Assembly: GCF_000422465.1 (NCBI RefSeq)
Contig: NZ_KE383842.1
Span: forward strand, 641,845 to 705,844
Reading direction: 5' to 3'
Source of the DNA: Paenibacillus harenae DSM 16969
GTDB taxonomy: Bacteria > Bacillota > Bacilli > Paenibacillales > Paenibacillaceae
DNA: 64,000 bases
Both the position numbers and the translations under genes were made by a program. Numbering within the stretch: position 1 is the stretch's first letter; each line of letters starts with the position of its first letter. The notes below the pieces were generated by a model that saw only the letters and a list, made by a program, of their open reading frames with translations, was not told the DNA's origin and made no database searches. Positions 17,370 through 26,997 of this stretch are shown in pieces.

Positions 17370-19706
17370 ATGAGCATGCCAAATGAAAGTCAGGATCAGG
17401 AACAACACCGGGTCGAGGATGTGACGAAATTAATTCGTGCACGGGTAGAGGAAATCAGCGATCAGATCGGAAGCTTGCGGGAGGATATTGTCGATATTCG
17501 CCGTAATTTCTGGGACGATGTAACGGTTAATTTCGAGGATGCCGCGGAATCAGCCGAAACGCACGCGAGTCTGAAACAGCAAGCGGAGCTGCTGTCGGAA
17601 CGGGAAAGAAGCCGCCGGCATTCGGAGGAGCAGCTTCGCACCTTAAGGAAACTCGAGCATTCGCCGTATTTCGGGCGGATCGATATGACCGAGGAGGGGC
17701 AGTCGAATTCCGACAGCATTTATCTCGGCGTCGGCTCGCTGCTGGACGAGAGCGGGTACGATTATCTGATCTATGACTGGCGGGCGCCGGTTTCGAGTCT
17801 TTACTATGACTTCGGCCCGGGTCCGGTTAAGTATGAGACGCCTAGCGGTTCCGTCAGCGGGGAAATGACGTTAAAACGCCAATATATGATCCGGGGCGGT
17901 AAAATATTAAGCATGTTCGATACGGGCGTGACGATCGGCGACGAGCTGCTGCAGGAGGTGCTCGGCAAGCAATCCGATGCCCAGATGAAAAGTATTGTTG
18001 CGACAATTCAACGGGAGCAAAACCGGATTATCCGCAATGAGCGGGCGAGGCTGCTGATCGTTCAAGGAGCAGCGGGGAGCGGGAAAACGTCTGCGGCGCT
18101 GCAGCGCGTCGCCTATTTGCTGTATCGGTACCGGGGCATTCTAACTGCCGAGCAGATCGTCTTGTTCTCGCCAAATCCGATGTTTAACAGCTATGTGGCG
18201 ACCGTCCTTCCTGAGCTGGGCGAACAAAATATGCAGCAAACCACCTATCAGCAATATTTGGAGCACCGGCTTGGCAGGACGTTCAAGCTGGAGGATCCGT
18301 ATTCGCAGATGGAGTATACCTTGGGAGCCGTTAATGAACCCGGCTATGAAACAAGACTGTCGGCCATCACGTATAAATCAAGTTTGTCGTTTATGCATGT
18401 CATTGAGAAATATGCGTCGAAACTTGGCGACTCGGGGCTTATCTTCAAGCCGGTTAGGTTCAGGGGGCGCACGCTTATATCCGAAGCGGATATCGCGGAA
18501 CGGTTCTATGAGCTCGACCGTTCCATCTCCATCGGCAATCGCATGAAGCTGGCGGCGGAGTGGATGCTGAAGCAATTAACGAAGCTGAGCCGCGAGGAAC
18601 GGGAGCAAGATTGGGTGCAGGAACACGTCGAGCTGTTGGATCAGGAAACCTATGCCAATGCGTTCGAAGAATTAAGGAGAAAGAACAGGTTTTCCGGCGA
18701 ATCGTTTGACGATTTTGACGCGGAGAAGGATTTTCTGGCGGCGATGGTCGTTCAGGAGCAATTCAAGAAATTGAGGAAACGGGTAAAGCGGCTGTCGTTT
18801 TTGAATGTTCCAGCGATCTATCGGCGCTTGTTTGAGGATGAACGAACGCTTCGTGACGTCTCAAGCGGAGGCGAGAGGGAGCTGCCCCTTAATTGGCGGG
18901 AGATAAGCGAGCAGACGGTGAGGAAGCTGGGTCAGGGAGAAATTTATTATGAGGATGCAACGCCTTATTTATATTTGAAGGAGAAGCTTGAAGGGTTTCA
19001 CACGAATACGAGCGTGAAGCATGTCTTCATTGACGAAGCGCAGGATTATTCGCCGTTTCAGTATCATTATTTAAAACGGATATTTCCGAATTGCAAAATG
19101 ACTGTACTGGGTGATTTGAATCAGTCGATCTTCGCTCATGCGATAGCAGGGGATGGTTTCGAACCGTTATCCAAGCTTTACAGCGAAGAGGAGACCGAGA
19201 TGATCGTATTGGCCAAGAGCTACCGTTCCACGCGTCCGATCGTTTCGTTTACGAGCCGGATAATTGAAGGAGGCGACCGGATCGAACCGTTTGACCGGGA
19301 CGGCGCAGAACCGACAATAACGAAAGCGGAGAACGAAGCTCGGCTTATACAGGGCATAATGGAACGGTTGGCCGAATTACAGCGGTCCGGCTATCAATCG
19401 ATTGCCGTAATTAGCAAAACCGCGGAAGAAAGCAAGCGAATTCACGCGGCGATTCAGCCGCATATTTCCGCGCTGCGGCTGATTGAGAAAGAGACCGTTA
19501 CATTCGAGAAAGGAATGGCGGTCATACCATCCTATCTCGCCAAGGGCGTCGAGTTTGACGTCGTAATTATAAGCAACGCCTCTCAAAACGTTTACGGACG
19601 GGAGAGCGAGCGGAAGCTGTTCTATACGGCTTGTACGAGGGCGATGCATGAGCTGCATCTTTATTATACGGATGAGCTCACGGCTTTCATTGGAATGGAT
19701 CAATAA
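17370..19706 (+). CDS. helD: HelD-type helicase (RNA polymerase recycling factor)
   Basis: A 778-residue superfamily 1 helicase-like protein. An N-terminal coiled-coil arm (residues 10-95, rich in E/R/Q) is followed by Walker A VQGAAGSGKTSAALQR at about 231-246, motif II VFIDEAQDYSP, motif III LGDLNQSIF, motif IV KSYRSTRPI and a late CTRAMHELHLYY. This layout is that of HelD (YvgS), which uses ATP to dislodge stalled RNA polymerase from nucleic acid. The start is placed at ATG 17370 because of AAGGAG at 17357-17362; ATG 17319 lacks a site. It ends two bases from the stop of a convergent regulator gene. Confidence 0.88.
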   Translation: MSMPNESQDQEQHRVEDVTKLIRARVEEISDQIGSLREDIVDIRRNFWDDVTVNFEDAAESAETHASLKQQAELLSERERSRRHSEEQLRTLRKLEHSPYFGRIDMTEEGQSNSDSIYLGVGSLLDESGYDYLIYDWRAPVSSLYYDFGPGPVKYETPSGSVSGEMTLKRQYMIRGGKILSMFDTGVTIGDELLQEVLGKQSDAQMKSIVATIQREQNRIIRNERARLLIVQGAAGSGKTSAALQRVAYLLYRYRGILTAEQIVLFSPNPMFNSYVATVLPELGEQNMQQTTYQQYLEHRLGRTFKLEDPYSQMEYTLGAVNEPGYETRLSAITYKSSLSFMHVIEKYASKLGDSGLIFKPVRFRGRTLISEADIAERFYELDRSISIGNRMKLAAEWMLKQLTKLSREEREQDWVQEHVELLDQETYANAFEELRRKNRFSGESFDDFDAEKDFLAAMVVQEQFKKLRKRVKRLSFLNVPAIYRRLFEDERTLRDVSSGGERELPLNWREISEQTVRKLGQGEIYYEDATPYLYLKEKLEGFHTNTSVKHVFIDEAQDYSPFQYHYLKRIFPNCKMTVLGDLNQSIFAHAIAGDGFEPLSKLYSEEETEMIVLAKSYRSTRPIVSFTSRIIEGGDRIEPFDRDGAEPTITKAENEARLIQGIMERLAELQRSGYQSIAVISKTAEESKRIHAAIQPHISALRLIEKETVTFEKGMAVIPSYLAKGVEFDVVIISNASQNVYGRESERKLFYTACTRAMHELHLYYTDELTAFIGMDQ

Positions 19707-19708
19707 AT

Positions 19709-20602
19709 TTATTTTCCGATTTGCTGCCATATTTCTCCGATATCCACCTGAAGCTCCGAGGCGATCAGCTCTGCTGTGAGCCTTTGCGGCTTCACGATTT
19801 TTCCGTTGCGAAGCTTGGAAATCGTCTGAATGGAAATACCGGTCGAGGCGGCGAGCTGTGCAGCGCTAATGTCCCGTTTCGCCATACAGATCTTCAGTTT
19901 CAACGACGAGCAAATTTTCTCATCTATCGGCTTCAGATCCCAGATGACGAATGCAAACTCCTTCACTTCGTCAAAACCGTCCAGAATGGGCGCAAACGTA
20001 ATGGACAGCTCAAGCTCGATTCCGCTCAGCTTGCTCGTCTGAAGCTTTAAGCACCGTTCCTTCTTCTTGCGATACGCTTCTTGCAAAACTTCCTTCAGCC
20101 TCTCTTGTTCAGTGTCAGCTATAAAATTCATAAGCGTCTCATCTTCCAGCGTCCTATCCGGTTTAAACAATAATGGCGCAAATCTGTCGCGAAAAAATCG
20201 GATATGCTGGTGCTTATCAAGGGTGCCGCTTAGCAAAACCCTATTTTTCCCGCATTGCTGCTCGATCCACTTGAAGGAGCTCAAATCTTCTATGAGAAGC
20301 AGGGAGCGCCGATAGCCGTCCGGACGAGCTTCGGGCAGCGGCTGTTGATTGACGCGGATCGAGACGGGCCTTTTCAACTTCGTGCGGATGATAACCTCGC
20401 TCTTCAATATTTGCCGGGAAGTGTCAATGAAATAGTTATTCTTGATATGTTCACGGGACCTCTCTATCATCTCTTCAAGTGAGTAGCCGGTTAAACGACT
20501 AAAGGCAACATTCGCATCCTCTATTAAAGTCTCGCGTTTATTTTGCTTTAATATAACCATGGGCTGATCGAATGACTGAAATATTTGACGATAAATCGAC
20601 AA
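19709..20602 (-). CDS. PAS domain and XRE-type HTH regulator
   Basis: 297 residues. The N-terminal 110 residues look like a PAS sensor (QPMVILKQ, then IEDANVAFSRLTGYSLEEMI, the classic PAS core). A second, more divergent PAS-like stretch covers the middle (FIADTEQERLKEVLQEA to FAFVIWDLKP). The C-terminus carries a helix-turn-helix of XRE type (SAAQLAASTGISIQTISKLRNGKI). It is probably a cytoplasmic sensor-repressor with unknown ligand. The start is TTG 20602, placed eight bases after GAAGGAGGG; no ATG is available near the PAS start. It converges on helD with a two-base gap and no terminator between them. Confidence 0.75.
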   Translation of the reverse strand: MSIYRQIFQSFDQPMVILKQNKRETLIEDANVAFSRLTGYSLEEMIERSREHIKNNYFIDTSRQILKSEVIIRTKLKRPVSIRVNQQPLPEARPDGYRRSLLLIEDLSSFKWIEQQCGKNRVLLSGTLDKHQHIRFFRDRFAPLLFKPDRTLEDETLMNFIADTEQERLKEVLQEAYRKKKERCLKLQTSKLSGIELELSITFAPILDGFDEVKEFAFVIWDLKPIDEKICSSLKLKICMAKRDISAAQLAASTGISIQTISKLRNGKIVKPQRLTAELIASELQVDIGEIWQQIGK

Positions 20603-20905
20603 AAAACAAACCCTCCTTCAATTACCATACAGCATTCAAAAATACCAGTATCTGTTAAAAATTACATGGCCGGTTATACAAATTGAGCCTTCAGTAACGG
20701 TTCAATCCGCTTTATTGGTTTAATAAATTAAACTCGGCCGCTCTTTGTTTACGTATCGGATGATTTCGTGGTTTAACTTGATCTTAATCAGCCGTAATAA
20801 ACGTACAGCAAGCTTTATTCTATACCATTTTACCGATAAGATGAATGCATACAACCTTAGATAATCGAAGGGAATATTAGGCATTCACACAGGGAGAGAC
20901 GAATA
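20603..20905. other. Divergent intergenic region, no recognised feature
   Basis: About 300 AT-rich bases between the PAS-XRE gene and the small finger protein. It must hold promoters for both, but I found no -35/-10 pair with good match and spacing. A ribosome binding site AGGGAGAG lies before ATG 20906. Confidence 0.6.
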
Positions 20906-21145
20906 ATGAACTGCTGCACCATTGAAAACTGTACGAAGCCGATTAAAGCAAAGGATTTATGCGCGATGCATCATCAGCGTTTATTGCGTCACGGCGATCC
21001 GCATATGGTCAGACCGCGACGGGTGAAGAAATTTTCCGAATGCAAATGGGTAAATTGCACGAAGATTGCGATGACGAAAGGCTATTGCTCCAAGCATTAT
21101 TACATACATAGAGCAGCGAAACCGAGTCAGGTTAACGCCACCTGA
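20906..21145 (+). CDS. Small protein with two tandem C-x4-C-x9-C-x2-H fingers
   Basis: 79 residues, basic. Two repeats with identical spacing are visible: C4-C9-C19-H22 and C46-C51-C61-H64, each followed by an aromatic or basic helix (HQRLLRHGDP; YYIHRAAKP). The period is 42 residues. The pattern suggests two zinc-binding modules able to touch nucleic acid; similar single modules occur beside HNH nucleases and in phage proteins, but no nuclease motif is present here. ATG 20906 has a good ribosome binding site. It stands alone before the glycogen operon, and I cannot assign a function. Confidence 0.65.
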   Translation: MNCCTIENCTKPIKAKDLCAMHHQRLLRHGDPHMVRPRRVKKFSECKWVNCTKIAMTKGYCSKHYYIHRAAKPSQVNAT

Positions 21146-21210
21146 TGCATCATGCCTGATGCGTGTTATGAAAACTATGAAAACAGACTGTGTTTTTACA
21201 AAAAACCATG

Positions 21211-21216
21211 TATAAT
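21211..21216 (+). promoter_or_regulatory. Candidate -10 of the glycogen operon promoter
   Basis: A consensus TATAAT sits about 67 bases before the glgB start codon, preceded by an ATG triplet that is not a proper extended -10. No good -35 hexamer lies at 16-18 bases, so an activator or another sigma factor may be needed. Confidence 0.4.
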
Positions 21217-21282
21217 GTGGGTAAGTCATCCAAGTGCAGCGAATAACATCATCAATATTCCTCCGGAGGGGTGAGACCGCTA

Positions 21283-23193
21283 TTGGTTCAAACAGCACCT
21301 AATGGGTTATCGAAGGAAGATTTGTACTTGTTTAACGAAGGATGTTCCTATCACAGCTACCGTTTTATGGGTGCGCACCCCGTCCAGCTGGATGGAAGCA
21401 GCGGCGTTCGGTTCGCCGTATGGGCTCCGCACGCGAAAGCCGTTAGGGTTATTGGAGATTTCAATAACTGGGACGGCAGGAAGCATGTGATGGAGAGAAT
21501 CGGAACGACGGGAATTCACAGCCTGTTCGTCGATAGCATCGGAGTAGACGTGTTGTACAAATACGAGATTGTAACGGCTTCGGGCAGCATGATCCGTAAA
21601 GCCGATCCGTATGCGTTCTACGCCGAACTTCGCCCGGGCACCGCATCCATTGTTGCCGACCTAAGCGGGTATAACTGGGGAGACGGGGAATGGTACGCGA
21701 AGAAGAGAGAAACGACCGTTTATTCCAACCCGCTGCTTATCTACGAAGTGCATGCCGGATCTTGGAAAATTAAAGGGAAAGAATTGTTTTATACCTACGA
21801 AGAGCTGGCTGGAACCTTGATTCCTTATGCAGCCGACATGGGTTATACGCACATCGAGCTAATGCCGATATCGGAGCATCCCCTTGATCAATCCTGGGGG
21901 TATCAAATCACCGGCTTTTATGGCGTAACGAGCCGATACGGCTCGCCGAAGCAGCTGATGCACTTTGTTGACAAATGCCATCAGAACGGGATCGGTGTCA
22001 TTTTGGACTGGGTGCCCGGCCATTTTTGCAAGGATGACCACGGCCTTCGCCTTTTCGACGGCACTCCGATTTATGAAGGGCCGGATGCAAAGCGCGCCGA
22101 GAAGCCGCAGTGGGGGACGCTCGGCTTTGATTTCAGCAAGAACGAAGTGATTAGCTTCCTTATATCCAATGCGATTTATTGGATGGATATGTTCCACATG
22201 GACGGTCTTCGAGTAGACGCCGTCGCAAGCATGATCAATCTGCATATGGATAAACCGCCGGAACAGTTTACGTACAACTATCTTGGCGGCCATGATAACC
22301 TAGACGCTCTCCGCTTCCTTAAGAAGCTCAATGAAACCGTGTTTCATTATTACCCCGACACGCTAATGCTTGCAGAGGATTCTTCCGCATGGCCAGCAGT
22401 CACATCTCCTACCTATCAAGGCGGCCTCGGTTTTAATTTTAAATGGAATATGGGCTGGATGAACGATATGCTGCGCTATATGGCGCTGGATCCGCCCGAA
22501 CGCGCGCATCACCATCATCTGATTACTTTTTCGCTCCTTTATGCTTTTTCTGAAAACTACGTTTTACCGCTTTCACACGACGAGGTTGTTCACGGCAAAC
22601 GGTCTTTGCTAAACAAAATGCCGGGCGCCTACGAAGAAAAATTTGCCCAATTACGCGTTTTTTACGGCTATTGGATGAGTCATCCCGGCAAGAAGCTGCT
22701 GTTCATGGGCGGCGAATGGGGGCAATTCGACGAATGGAAGGACGGCGAAATGCTGGACTGGATGCTGCTGGACTACGACATGCACCGCAGCATGAACCAT
22801 TACGTCAAGAAACTAAACCATGCCTATAAAGCGCTGCCATCCCTATGGGAGAGGGACCGCGATCCCCGCTGCTTCGAGTGGATTGATGTTCATAATACGG
22901 AGCAATCCGTCATATCCTTTATCCGTCGCGGATTTTTGGACTACTCCATCGTTATCGCTAATTTCTCCAGGAATGACTACTTAAGCTATCGAATCGGCGT
23001 TCCAGAGCCAGGTATATACCGCTCTTTCATAAATAGCAATGAAAAGCAGTTTGGCGGAACGGAATTACAACGACAGCTATGCTTCAGCAGCGAAAGCGTC
23101 GCTTGGCACGGTCACAATCAGAGCATTTCGCTTCGTTTAGCCCCCTTTACATTCATGCTGTTCAACCTAGACGACTCGGGGGACACACATTGA
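21283..23193 (+). CDS. glgB: 1,4-alpha-glucan branching enzyme
   Basis: GH13 enzyme that introduces alpha-1,6 branches into glycogen. It has an N-terminal CBM48-like module ([23 protein letters not shown]) and the catalytic barrel with [13 protein letters not shown], nucleophile Asp in [11 protein letters not shown], acid Glu in [11 protein letters not shown] and the transition-state Asp in [10 protein letters not shown]. Length of about 636 residues is normal. TTG 21283 is chosen as start: it lies 12 bases after the GG of GGAGGGGTGAG, while GTG 21271 is inside the binding site itself. First gene of the glgB-C-D-A-GH15 operon. Confidence 0.95.
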   Translation: MVQTAPNGLSKEDLYLFNEGCSYHSYRFMGAHPVQLDGSSGVRFAVWAPHAKAVRVIGDFNNWDGRKHVMERIGTTGIHSLFVDSIGVDVLYKYEIVTASGSMIRKADPYAFYAELRPGTASIVADLSGYNWGDGEWYAKKRETTVYSNPLLIYEVHAGSWKIKGKELFYTYEELAGTLIPYAADMGYTHIELMPISEHPLDQSWGYQITGFYGVTSRYGSPKQLMHFVDKCHQNGIGVILDWVPGHFCKDDHGLRLFDGTPIYEGPDAKRAEKPQWGTLGFDFSKNEVISFLISNAIYWMDMFHMDGLRVDAVASMINLHMDKPPEQFTYNYLGGHDNLDALRFLKKLNETVFHYYPDTLMLAEDSSAWPAVTSPTYQGGLGFNFKWNMGWMNDMLRYMALDPPERAHHHHLITFSLLYAFSENYVLPLSHDEVVHGKRSLLNKMPGAYEEKFAQLRVFYGYWMSHPGKKLLFMGGEWGQFDEWKDGEMLDWMLLDYDMHRSMNHYVKKLNHAYKALPSLWERDRDPRCFEWIDVHNTEQSVISFIRRGFLDYSIVIANFSRNDYLSYRIGVPEPGIYRSFINSNEKQFGGTELQRQLCFSSESVAWHGHNQSISLRLAPFTFMLFNLDDSGDTH

Positions 23194-23209
23194 GAGGGAG
23201 TTGGTGTCC

Positions 23210-24376
23210 ATGGGCCAAAAAGAAATGATCGCAATGCTGCTCGCCGGAGGGGAAGGCAAAAGACTTGGCGTCCTAACGAGGGATTTGGCAAAGCCGGCAG
23301 TCTATTTCGGAGGGAAATACAGGATCATCGATTTTACATTAAGCAATTGCGCACATTCGGGGATCGATACGGTAGGCGTCTTGACGCAATATCAACCGCT
23401 TGACCTTAACCGGTATCTCGGCATTGGAAGTCCATGGGGGCTCGACCGCCGTGACGGCGGAATGACGATCCTGCCGCCGTTCGTAAAACAAAAAGGCGGC
23501 GTATGGTATAAGGGTACGGCTAACGCAATCTATCAGAACATGTCGTTCATCGAACGCTACAATCCGGAATACGTGCTGGTCATTTCGGGCGACCACATCT
23601 ACAAGATGGATTACGAGCTGATGCTTCAGCATCACAAGCACACGGGAGCGGACGTTACGATCGCCGGCATCGAGGTGGATTGGAAGGAAGCGGGCAGGTT
23701 CGGCGTCATGCATATTGATGACGAGGACCGAATTACGGCATTTGAGGAAAAACCGAAAAATCCGACAAGCAACATCGCCTCCATGGGGGTATATATTTTT
23801 ACATGGTCGGAGTTGCAAAAATATTTGATTTATGACGAAGGCAACCGTGCCTCCAGCCACGATTTCGGGAAGGATATCATTCCATCCATGATGAAGGACG
23901 GCAAGGAGCTGTATTCGTATCCGTTCAAAGGCTATTGGAAGGATGTCGGAACGATCGAAAGCCTGTGGGAAGCCAACATGGATCTTCTTGCGGATGATCC
24001 GCCGCTTGATTTGTCGGACTCCTCCTGGAGGATTTATTCCGTCAGTCCGAACCAGCCTGCCCAGCGGATCGGCGCTCAAGCCGAAATATCGTCTTCGCTT
24101 GTTACCGAAGGCTGCATGCTTGAAGGATCGGTCAACCGGTCGGTTCTGTTCTATGGCGTACACACGGCCAAGAACAGTTACATTACGGAATCGGTCGTGA
24201 TGCCGAATGTCAGGATTGGCGAAGGCGCCCGCATATATAGAGCCATAATCGGCGAAGGGGCAGTCATACAAGCCGGCGTGACGATCGGCGGTCCGGAGGA
24301 TGATGCGATTACCGTTATTGCGGTGGATCAATTCGTAACTAGCGACCATCTGCTGCAGGAGGTGGAGCATTCATGA
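23210..24376 (+). CDS. glgC: Glucose-1-phosphate adenylyltransferase, catalytic subunit
   Basis: Makes ADP-glucose for glycogen synthesis from ATP and glucose-1-phosphate. The nucleotide-binding motif [22 protein letters not shown] is at the N-terminus, followed by [11 protein letters not shown], the substrate region [22 protein letters not shown], and a C-terminal left-handed beta-helix (hexapeptide-like repeats). The start is ATG 23210, nine bases after GAGGGAG; TTG 23201 and GTG 23204 are too close to that site. It overlaps glgD by four bases (ATGA). Confidence 0.95.
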   Translation: MGQKEMIAMLLAGGEGKRLGVLTRDLAKPAVYFGGKYRIIDFTLSNCAHSGIDTVGVLTQYQPLDLNRYLGIGSPWGLDRRDGGMTILPPFVKQKGGVWYKGTANAIYQNMSFIERYNPEYVLVISGDHIYKMDYELMLQHHKHTGADVTIAGIEVDWKEAGRFGVMHIDDEDRITAFEEKPKNPTSNIASMGVYIFTWSELQKYLIYDEGNRASSHDFGKDIIPSMMKDGKELYSYPFKGYWKDVGTIESLWEANMDLLADDPPLDLSDSSWRIYSVSPNQPAQRIGAQAEISSSLVTEGCMLEGSVNRSVLFYGVHTAKNSYITESVVMPNVRIGEGARIYRAIIGEGAVIQAGVTIGGPEDDAITVIAVDQFVTSDHLLQEVEHS

Positions 24377-25485
24377 AGCATAAGATGCTGGGCGTCATTA
24401 ATCTCATTCATGAGCCGGATAAGCTGGAGCGGCTAACCCAAGGCCGCTGCCTCGCGACCGTTCCCTTCGGCGCGCGCTACCGGCTGATAGATTTCGTATT
24501 GTCGAGCATGGTCAACTCAGGCATTTCGAATGTGGCCGTCTTCGCGCATACGAAATATCGTTCGTTAATGGATCATCTCGGCTCGGGCAAGCATTGGGAT
24601 TTGCAGCACCGCCAAGGCGGATTGTTTGTGCTTCCGCCTGCCACGGACGATATTCAGGATTTTAACCGCGGCGATTTGTTCCATTTTTATCAGCATCGCG
24701 ATTACTTCTACCGTTCGGCGCAGGAATTCGTCGTGATTACACGCAGCCATATGGTGTGCAACATCGATTTTGAGAAGGTCATCCAGCATCATTTGGAGCG
24801 CGAAGCGGATATTACCGTGGTGTGCAAGCGGCAAGAGGATTTGCTGACGGGCAAAGCCCGCAGGGTGAAGCTGAATGAGGATGGCCGAATTGTCGCGATT
24901 CAAGATCATTTCGGACGGTTGGAGAGCGATATTAACTCGATGGAGATGTATGTGATGCGCAAAGAGCTGCTTATGGAGATCGTAGAGACATCGCTCGCGC
25001 AAGGGCAGGATCATCTCGTGCGCCATGCCATTCTTTCGCGGCTCGATAAGCTGAAGGTGCACGGCTATATGTATGAAGGTTATTTAGGCGTCGTGAACAC
25101 GCTCGCGAGCTATTACCGCAACAGTATGAAGCTGCTTAACCCGCAGGTTTGGAAGGAGCTTTTCTTCCAGCCGGGACCGATCTTCACGAAGGTGAAGGAT
25201 GAGCCGCCCGCGCGTTATCTGGATGGCTCCAGGGCGGTAAATTCTCTAATTGCGAATGGGTGCCGCATTGAGGGGACCGTTATCAACAGCATTCTGTTCA
25301 GGGGCGTTCATATTCAGAAGGGAGCCGTCGTAAGCAACAGCATTATTATGCAAAACGGGATTATCGGCCTAAACAGCATCGTCCAGCACAGCATACTGGA
25401 TAAGGATGTGCGCGTGGAAGGGAACCGGGATATTCGCGGCGCGGACAGCTCTCCTTTTCTGGCCGGAAAACGAAAAATCATTTAA
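24373..25485 (+). CDS. glgD: GlgD, regulatory-type ADP-glucose pyrophosphorylase subunit
   Basis: 370 residues with the nucleotidyltransferase fold of GlgC, but the N-terminal glycine-rich ATP loop is replaced by [19 protein letters not shown], as in Bacillus GlgD. It is therefore expected to be a catalytically poor partner that raises activity of GlgC in a heteromer. The C-terminal beta-helix ([28 protein letters not shown]) is intact. It starts within the stop of glgC (ATGA), giving tight coupling. Confidence 0.92.
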   Translation: MKHKMLGVINLIHEPDKLERLTQGRCLATVPFGARYRLIDFVLSSMVNSGISNVAVFAHTKYRSLMDHLGSGKHWDLQHRQGGLFVLPPATDDIQDFNRGDLFHFYQHRDYFYRSAQEFVVITRSHMVCNIDFEKVIQHHLEREADITVVCKRQEDLLTGKARRVKLNEDGRIVAIQDHFGRLESDINSMEMYVMRKELLMEIVETSLAQGQDHLVRHAILSRLDKLKVHGYMYEGYLGVVNTLASYYRNSMKLLNPQVWKELFFQPGPIFTKVKDEPPARYLDGSRAVNSLIANGCRIEGTVINSILFRGVHIQKGAVVSNSIIMQNGIIGLNSIVQHSILDKDVRVEGNRDIRGADSSPFLAGKRKII

Positions 25486-25530
25486 GTTGGAGAAGGCGCG
25501 TATACAGCGTCAAATGGAAAGGAGTTTCCT

Positions 25531-26997
25531 ATGAACATTTTGTTCGCAACCTCTGAAGCTGTGCCGCTTGCGAAGACGGGCGGACTCGCCGACGTTGCAG
25601 GGGCGCTCCCTAAGGCGCTGAGCAGACGCGGCGTGGATACGAGAGTCATACTGCCGAAATATGAGGAAATACCGCAGGAGCTGGCCGCTCAGTTTGAGCA
25701 AGTCGCTCACTTTACCGTGTCCTTCGGCTGGCGCAATCAGTATTGCGGTCTGCTGCAGGCTGAGCTGGACGGCATCGTTTATTATTTAATCGATAATGAA
25801 TTTTATTTTAAGAGAAGAGGGCTTTACGGCTACGGTGACGATGCCGAAAGGTTTGTATTCTTCTGCTTTGCGGTGATGGAAGCGGTGAGGTATATGGATT
25901 TTCATCCGGATATCGTTCATTGCCATGATTGGCAGACCGGCTTAATCCCTTTCTTGCTCAAGACGAGGTACGCTTTCGATCCGGCTTGGGCCTACACGAA
26001 ATCGGTGTTTACGATTCATAATTTAAAATATCAGGGCGTATTCGGAATCGAGCAGCTGAAGGACTTGACCGGTGCGGGAGACGACCTGTTCCGGTACGAC
26101 TCGCTTGAATTCCACGGCGCCGCCAGCTGCATGAAAGGCGGACTGGTCTACGCCGACAAGCTGACGACGGTGAGCGGCACCTACGCCGAGGAAATTAAAA
26201 GCGAATATTTCGGGGAGCACCTCGATTCGCTGCTCCGGTACCGCTCCGGCGATTTAGTCGGTATCGTGAACGGCATCGACGAGGAACTGTTCGACCCGAT
26301 GAACGACCCGGCCCTCCATACGCCGTACCGCGATTCCTTGAGCCGCAAACGAAAAAATAAGATCGAGCTGCAGCGGGAGACAGGACTGCCTCTTTCGGAA
26401 TCCGTTCCTCTCATCGGAATCGTATCGCGGCTAGTCGAACAGAAAGGGTTTGATCTCATAACGGCCACTTTCGAGGAGCTGCTGCTAACGGAGGACGCCC
26501 AGTATGTCATCCTCGGCGCGGGCGAGGAACGTTACGAGCAATTTCTAAAGGAGATGTCCGTCCGCTATCCGGATAAAGCTGCCATCCGGCTGGGCTATGA
26601 TGACCGGTTGGCCCGCCGGATATATGCAGGCTCCGATCTGTTCGCAATGCCGTCGAAATTCGAGCCATGCGGACTTAGCCAGCTTCTAGCGCTGCGTTAC
26701 CGTTCCGTTCCGATCGTCCGCGAGACAGGAGGTCTGAAAGACACGGTACAAGCCTACGACGAATATACTGGCGAAGGAAACGGCTTCAGCTTCTCGAATT
26801 ACAACGCGCACGATTACATGTATACCGTTCGCAGGGCGTTGTCGCTCTATCGTAATGAAGAAGCGTGGAAGCAAATTGTCCGGAACGGAGCCAAAGAAGA
26901 TTACAGCTGGAATCGTTCCGCCAAAGCTTATCTATCCGTTTACACACAGCTTGCAGCGCATCGAAAGGAGAAGGAGCCATGGCCCGCCATCTCGTAA
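25531..26997 (+). CDS. glgA: Glycogen synthase (ADP-glucose)
   Basis: GT5 enzyme that extends alpha-1,4-glucan chains. It begins MNILFATSEAVPLAKTGGLADVAGALPKAL, which holds the ADP-glucose KTGGL loop, and has HCHDWQTGLIP and FTIHNLKYQGVF in the N-terminal Rossmann half. The C-terminal half has SRLVEQKGFDL and the sugar-nucleotide block PSKFEPCGLSQLLALRYRSVPIVRETGGL. 488 residues is the usual size. AAAGGAG precedes ATG 25531. Its 3' end overlaps the glycoside hydrolase gene by 19 bases. Confidence 0.95.
   Translation: MNILFATSEAVPLAKTGGLADVAGALPKALSRRGVDTRVILPKYEEIPQELAAQFEQVAHFTVSFGWRNQYCGLLQAELDGIVYYLIDNEFYFKRRGLYGYGDDAERFVFFCFAVMEAVRYMDFHPDIVHCHDWQTGLIPFLLKTRYAFDPAWAYTKSVFTIHNLKYQGVFGIEQLKDLTGAGDDLFRYDSLEFHGAASCMKGGLVYADKLTTVSGTYAEEIKSEYFGEHLDSLLRYRSGDLVGIVNGIDEELFDPMNDPALHTPYRDSLSRKRKNKIELQRETGLPLSESVPLIGIVSRLVEQKGFDLITATFEELLLTEDAQYVILGAGEERYEQFLKEMSVRYPDKAAIRLGYDDRLARRIYAGSDLFAMPSKFEPCGLSQLLALRYRSVPIVRETGGLKDTVQAYDEYTGEGNGFSFSNYNAHDYMYTVRRALSLYRNEEAWKQIVRNGAKEDYSWNRSAKAYLSVYTQLAAHRKEKEPWPAIS

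Noticed and set aside
23339..24370. 343-residue open frame opposite glgC
   Set aside because: A shadow of the codon bias of glgC; no ribosome binding site and no recognisable motif.
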